The notes beneath the pieces were generated by a model that saw only the letters and a program-made list of their open reading frames with translations, made no database searches and had not been told where the DNA came from. Shown in pieces: positions 42,781 to 46,917 of a DNA stretch of 46,917 bases. Made by a program: the position numbers and the translations under genes. This stretch comes from an uncultured bacterium (GTDB lineage: Bacteria; Cyanobacteriota; Vampirovibrionia; Gastranaerophilales; JAILCC01): contig CASDUJ010000037.1 of NCBI GenBank assembly GCA_949283935.1, forward strand, positions 1 through 46,917, read 5' to 3'. Position 1 is the stretch's first letter, and each line of letters begins with the position of its first letter.

Positions 42781-45270
42781 TTATTTCGCTACTATATTAA
42801 CAAGTTTTTGAGGGACTACAATAACTTTAACAACATTTAGTCCTGTAAGAAATTTCTGAACTTTTTCATTTGCCAAAGCTAATTTTTCACACTCTTCTTT
42901 TGAAACATTAGCAGGCAAATCGATTTTATCTCTTGTTTTTCCGTTAATTTGCAAAACTAAAGTTATTGTATCTGCTTCTGTATAATTTTCTATATATTCA
43001 GGGAATTTTTCTTCAAAAATTGAATTTTTATTTCCCAATAATTCCCATATTTCCTCACTAAGATGGGGAGTTATTGGTGCTAACAATTTTATTAAAACCA
43101 ATATCGATTCATTTAAAACAGCTTTTTCTTCGAGAGAATATTCTTTGTGTTTTTGAGAAAAATCACTTATTTCATTAACAAGTTCCCTAATTTTGCTAAT
43201 TACTGTATTAAATTGGAATGAATTACTGATATCATTTATAACACCTTTAATTGTTTGGTGTACTTTTCTAGACAAATTTTTAGCATCTTTAGGTAACATT
43301 TTGTGATTATACGTAATATTAGCTGCATCAAGATTATCTTGTATGTTATATATGACACGCCAAACTTTGTTAAGGAATTTATAACATCCTTCAACTCCCG
43401 CATCGCTCCAATCAAAATCACGGTCAGGAGGAGAATCACTCAAAATGAAAAGCCTTGCAGTATCTGCTCCATATTGTTTAAAAATTTCATCAGGATCAAC
43501 TGTATTGCCTTTAGATTTACTCATTTTTGAACCATCTTTAAGAACCATTCCCTGAGTTAAAAGATTTTTGAAAGGTTCATCACAATTTAAAAGCCCAAAA
43601 TCTTTCATTGCTTTTGTAAAAAATCTAGAATAAAGCAAATGCAAAATAGCATGTTCAATTCCACCAACATATTGGTCAACATTCATCCAATAGTTGGCTT
43701 TTTCCTTATCAAATGGAAGTTTATCATTCTTAGGATCGGTATAACGCAAATAATACCAACTTGAACAAATAAAAGTATCCATTGTGTCGCAATCGCGTTT
43801 GGCTTTACCTCCACATATAGGGCAAGTTGTTTCAACAAACGTTTTAGATGTTAAAATAGGAGATTGCCCTTCTGCTTTAAAATCAACATCTGTTGGTAGT
43901 AAAACAGGCAAATCTTCTTCTTTTACAGGAACTTCTCCACAATGTTCACAATAAACTATAGGAATTGGAGCTCCCCAATATCTTTGACGAGAAATTAACC
44001 AATCTCTTAACCTATATTGGGTTTTAGCGAAGCCAAAACCATTTTTTTCCGCATACTCAGTAATAGCCTTTTTGGCATCAGAATTTTTTAGACCGTTAAA
44101 TTGACCAGAATTAACTAATACACCATCTTCAACGTAGGCTTCTTTTAAAGGTTCATCTGTAGTTTTATCAGCAGGCCTAATAACTTCGATTATGGGGAGA
44201 TTAAATTTTTTTGCAAATTCAAAATCCCTAGTATCATGTGCAGGAACAGCCATAACAGCTCCTGTACCATATTCAATCAAGGCATAATCAGCAGTCCACA
44301 AAGGAACTTTTGTTCCATTTAATGGGTTTATAATGTGGGTGCCTAGAGGAACACCTGTTTTGATCCTTTCAGTTGAAAGTCTTTCAATTTCTGAAGCCTT
44401 TTTTGCATAATCTTGGTATTCTTTAACTTTTTCTTTGAATTCAGGAGCAACAATTTTGTCCATATCTGGATATTCTGGTGCAACTACCACATAAGTTATC
44501 CCCATTGCTGTATCGGGACGAGTAGTATAAACAGGAATTTCTATTTCTGGATTTTCTGCAAGCTTAAACTTTAAAATTGTCCCATATGATTTACCTATCC
44601 AATTACGTTGCATAGTTTTTACACGGTCTGGCCAACCTGTAAGTTTATCTAAATCTTGAAGTAATTCTTCTGCATATTGAGTAATTTTTAAGAACCATTG
44701 AGAAAGATATTTTTTTTCTACAACACTATCACATCTCCAACATTTACCTTCAATAACTTGTTCATTGGCTAAAACCGTTGCACATTTAGGGCACCAATTA
44801 ACTGCTGCTTGTTTTTTGTATGCAAGTCCATTTTTGTAAAATTGCAAAAACAACCATTGCGTAAATTTATAATAATCAGGTTTACAAGTAGCAACTTCTC
44901 TATCCCAATCATACATTAACCCTAAAGTTTTTAGTTGTTCTCTCATATAATCTATATTTTTAAAAGTCCAATCTGCCGGATTAGCACCTGAATTAATTGC
45001 AGCATTTTCTGCTGGTAAACCAAAACTGTCCCAACCCATTGGGTGAAGTACATTAAACCCTTGCATTTTTTTATAACGCGCAATCATATCCGTAATTGTA
45101 TAGTTTCTGACATGCCCCATATGCAAACGTCCTGATGGATAAGGAAACATAGAAAGAGCATAATATTTGGGCTTGTCCGTCGTTTGTTTTGTTTTGTTAA
45201 TAGCAGTTTCTTCCCATATTTTTTGCCATTTCTTTTCAATTTTTTGCGGATAATATTGCTCTTTTATCAC
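42781..45270 (-). CDS. leuS: Leucyl-tRNA synthetase
   Basis: This class I synthetase charges tRNA-Leu. The 829-residue product has the HIGH motif (PYPSGRLHMGHVRNY), zinc-binding CPKC and CWRC pairs, the CP1 editing domain (TTRPDTAMGITY; GTGAVMAVPAHDTRDFEF), a second zinc site (CPICGGKAKRDC) and KMSKS (GSKMSKSKGNTVDPDEI). The anticodon and C-terminal domains are complete. It is convergent with hpt and divergent from pyrF. No T-box leader is seen upstream of it, in line with a host outside Firmicutes. Confidence 0.98.
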   Translation of the reverse strand: MIKEQYYPQKIEKKWQKIWEETAINKTKQTTDKPKYYALSMFPYPSGRLHMGHVRNYTITDMIARYKKMQGFNVLHPMGWDSFGLPAENAAINSGANPADWTFKNIDYMREQLKTLGLMYDWDREVATCKPDYYKFTQWLFLQFYKNGLAYKKQAAVNWCPKCATVLANEQVIEGKCWRCDSVVEKKYLSQWFLKITQYAEELLQDLDKLTGWPDRVKTMQRNWIGKSYGTILKFKLAENPEIEIPVYTTRPDTAMGITYVVVAPEYPDMDKIVAPEFKEKVKEYQDYAKKASEIERLSTERIKTGVPLGTHIINPLNGTKVPLWTADYALIEYGTGAVMAVPAHDTRDFEFAKKFNLPIIEVIRPADKTTDEPLKEAYVEDGVLVNSGQFNGLKNSDAKKAITEYAEKNGFGFAKTQYRLRDWLISRQRYWGAPIPIVYCEHCGEVPVKEEDLPVLLPTDVDFKAEGQSPILTSKTFVETTCPICGGKAKRDCDTMDTFICSSWYYLRYTDPKNDKLPFDKEKANYWMNVDQYVGGIEHAILHLLYSRFFTKAMKDFGLLNCDEPFKNLLTQGMVLKDGSKMSKSKGNTVDPDEIFKQYGADTARLFILSDSPPDRDFDWSDAGVEGCYKFLNKVWRVIYNIQDNLDAANITYNHKMLPKDAKNLSRKVHQTIKGVINDISNSFQFNTVISKIRELVNEISDFSQKHKEYSLEEKAVLNESILVLIKLLAPITPHLSEEIWELLGNKNSIFEEKFPEYIENYTEADTITLVLQINGKTRDKIDLPANVSKEECEKLALANEKVQKFLTGLNVVKVIVVPQKLVNIVAK

Positions 45271-45341
45271 TTTTCAACCTCAAATGTAATCTATTCTTAG
45301 GAAAATTATATCACGAAAAGAGAATAGCAATATTTACATAA

Positions 45342-45369
45342 TTGAAAAAATTTTTTCTTGTGATATATT
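45342..45369 (+). promoter_or_regulatory. Promoter of pyrF
   Basis: TTGAAA (45342-45347), 16 bases, TATATT (45364-45369). A start near 45376 leaves a leader of about 25 bases, with TTAGGAG at its very beginning, too far from the ATG to be a usual ribosome site. On the opposite strand ATTATA (45305-45310) may be the leuS -10 box. Confidence 0.55.
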
Positions 45370-45400
45370 AATCGGGTTAGGAGTTTTTAGAAATTCTAAA

Positions 45401-46156
45401 ATGCAAAAAGAAGCAAAAGATTTTTTAATTTTAGCATTAGACGTAGATACAATGGAAGAAGCTCAATCTCTTGTGAGAGAATTAAAAGGTTGTGTTTCTC
45501 AATTTAAAGTTGGTTTACAACTATACACTTCCGTCGGACCTGATGTTTTTAAAATGATACAAGATGAAGGTTCAAAAGTGTTTTTCGATGGAAAATTCCA
45601 TGATATCCCCAATACTGTTGCAAAAGCTGGTGCAAATCTTGTAGCAAAAGGAGTAGATGTTTTTACTGTCCATATAAAAGGTGGCTCAAAAATGATTTCT
45701 ACTACTGTGAAACTTGCCAGAGAAACGGCTAAAAGATGTGGTTTGGAAAGACCTAAAATTTTAGGAGTAAGTATTTTAACTAGTTTTGGGCAAAGAACAT
45801 TAACTGAAGAAATAAAAGTTAATTTAAATATAGATGAATACGCTTTAGAACTATCCAAAATTGCTAAAGATTCAGGATTAGATGGAGTTTTATCCGCTTC
45901 AGCTGATGTCGCTTCTATAAAAACTGCTTGTGGAAAAGATTTTCTTTGTATTTGTCCCGCTGCGAGACCAACTTGGTCAGTAGTAAATGATCAAGTTAGA
46001 GTAATAACTCCTGGGAATGCAGTAAAAGCAGGATTTGACAAAATCATCATAGGCAGACCAATTACTTCGGCTCCTGACAGATTGCAAGCAGCTCAATTAA
46101 TATTAGATGAAATTGAAGCTTCTTTATTAATGCAAGATGAAGAAAGATTTATTTAA
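45401..46156 (+). CDS. pyrF: Orotidine 5'-phosphate decarboxylase
   Basis: PyrF makes UMP from OMP, the last step of pyrimidine synthesis. The 251-residue TIM-barrel protein has [27 protein letters not shown], the catalytic D-x-K-x-x-D in [13 protein letters not shown], and the phosphate-binding end [20 protein letters not shown]. The usual Leu before Lys is Gly (DGK), as in the short bacterial group 1 type. Its ATG has no close ribosome site. The next gene starts 17 bases later, probably in the same transcript. Confidence 0.97.
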   Translation: MQKEAKDFLILALDVDTMEEAQSLVRELKGCVSQFKVGLQLYTSVGPDVFKMIQDEGSKVFFDGKFHDIPNTVAKAGANLVAKGVDVFTVHIKGGSKMISTTVKLARETAKRCGLERPKILGVSILTSFGQRTLTEEIKVNLNIDEYALELSKIAKDSGLDGVLSASADVASIKTACGKDFLCICPAARPTWSVVNDQVRVITPGNAVKAGFDKIIIGRPITSAPDRLQAAQLILDEIEASLLMQDEERFI

Positions 46157-46173
46157 TTGGGAAGGTCTTTTTA

Positions 46174-46917
46174 ATGGCAAAAGTAGAATTTAAAAATGTT
46201 GATAAGTCTTATGATAACAATAAGACTAAAACAATAGACAATTTAAATCTTAAAATAAAAGATAAAGAATTTTTAGTTTTGGTAGGTCCATCTGGTTGCG
46301 GAAAATCTACCATTTTAAGAATGATAGCAGGACTTGAAAGCATTACTTCAGGAGAACTATACATAGAAAATGAAAAAGTAAATGATGTACATCCAAAAGA
46401 CAGAGATATAGCTATGGTTTTTCAGAATTATGCTTTATATCCACATATGACAATTAAAGAAAATATGGCATTTGGGCTAAAAATGCGAAAATTTCCCAAA
46501 GAAGAAATAAGAAAAAGAGTAAATGAAGCAGCAAAAATTTTAAATTTGGAAGAATATTTGGATAGAAAGCCCAAACAACTTTCAGGAGGGCAAAGACAAC
46601 GAGTAGCTTTAGGTAGAGCCATGGTAAGAGAGCCAAAAGTATTCCTGATGGATGAGCCATTGTCTAATTTAGATGCCAAACTTAGAGTACAAATGCGAAG
46701 TGAAATAAAAAAGCTTCATAAAAAAATTGAAACTACCTTCGTATACGTTACACACGATCAAGTAGAAGCATTAACTATGGGAGATAGAATAGTAATTTTG
46801 AACAAAGGTTACATTCAACAAATCGGCACTCCTCAAGATGTATACTCAGACCCAGACAATATATTTACAGCAGGATTTGTGGGCTCACCTGCTATGAATT
46901 TTTTTGATGCAAAAATA
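46174..46917 (+). CDS. ABC transporter ATPase, MalK/UgpC type (3' end outside window)
   Basis: The visible 248 residues form a complete nucleotide-binding domain: Walker [11 protein letters not shown]-loop [12 protein letters not shown], signature [19 protein letters not shown], Walker [16 protein letters not shown] and the switch His in [14 protein letters not shown]. The PHMT and DAKLR features are those of the CUT1 sugar-importer ATPases MalK, UgpC and MsmX. The C-terminal regulatory (TOBE) domain is only beginning (FFDAKI) when the window ends. GGAAGG lies before the ATG. MsmX-like members can serve several importers, so the substrate cannot be told. Confidence 0.93.
   Translation, partial: MAKVEFKNVDKSYDNNKTKTIDNLNLKIKDKEFLVLVGPSGCGKSTILRMIAGLESITSGELYIENEKVNDVHPKDRDIAMVFQNYALYPHMTIKENMAFGLKMRKFPKEEIRKRVNEAAKILNLEEYLDRKPKQLSGGQRQRVALGRAMVREPKVFLMDEPLSNLDAKLRVQMRSEIKKLHKKIETTFVYVTHDQVEALTMGDRIVILNKGYIQQIGTPQDVYSDPDNIFTAGFVGSPAMNFFDAKI

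Noticed and set aside
45271-45400. A T-box leader upstream of leuS
   Set aside because: The gap is about 130 bases, holds the pyrF promoter and lacks the T-box sequence TGGNACCGCG and its antiterminator.

Overview
The window is AT-rich (roughly 30% GC by eye) chromosomal DNA with short intergenic gaps, a normal genetic code and no phage, insertion sequence or CRISPR array that I can see. The best guess for the host is a fermentative, Gram-negative-type bacterium of the non-photosynthetic cyanobacterial relatives (Melainabacteria / Gastranaerophilales). Reasons: atpD-atpC stands alone as a beta-epsilon pair, as in Cyanobacteria; waaA implies lipopolysaccharide; AdhE, Rex and [FeFe] hydrogenases imply anaerobic fermentation; and several hypothetical proteins start with an Asn/Lys-rich stretch ending in a Phe-centred motif that I associate with this group from memory. 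The taxonomic call is inference; 16S or marker-gene trees would settle it.

Layout. 1-552: the tail of an unknown gene, an 18-codon stub of an ADP-ribosylglycohydrolase, a terminator and a cluster of AAGGATAA repeats. 553-2717: a sigma-70 family factor, an unknown exported protein and a BOF/YgiW-type periplasmic OB-fold protein. 2841-11205: a redox and hydrogen block on the + strand: a palindrome close to the Rex consensus, adhE, rex, then a tightly overlapping five-gene operon (NuoE-like ferredoxin, PAS-bearing [FeFe]-hydrogenase-like protein with a sensory-type active site, PP2C/SpoIIE phosphatase, second NuoE-like ferredoxin, catalytic-type [FeFe] hydrogenase). 11208-16013: two hypotheticals, a cytosolic histidine kinase divergent from a CheY-like receiver, a FliO-like membrane protein, a zinc-ribbon protein and a TIGR01212-type radical SAM protein. 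16146-19703: a 939-residue low-complexity protein and nanE. 19715-24122: three TRL-like exported proteins around atpD-atpC and tRNA-Thr(CGT). 24149-30925: a - strand run of mnmA, a 220-residue unknown, a 40-residue relative of its N-terminus, a GH57 protein, mutL and leuD. 31100-39737: a small hypothetical, a CgeB-like glycosyltransferase overlapping waaA, a TPR protein, an XRE regulator, a GGDEF/HD-GYP protein and three hypotheticals. 39861-46917: xerC/D, tilS, hpt, a GC-rich structured gap, leuS, pyrF and the start of a MalK/UgpC-type ABC ATPase.

How the genes fit together. AdhE and hydrogen production are alternative ways to dispose of NADH and reduced ferredoxin. Rex senses NADH/NAD+, and the palindrome upstream of adhE suggests it controls both outlets. 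The first hydrogenase-like protein lacks the proton-transfer cysteine and carries a PAS domain next to a phosphatase, so the operon looks like a hydrogen-sensing branch attached to a working hydrogenase. This is the strongest candidate for a poorly described system here. Second-tier leads are the 42644-42780 structured gap, the recurring N-terminal motif, the split-domain pair at 25185-25982 and the TRL cluster beside a tRNA gene.
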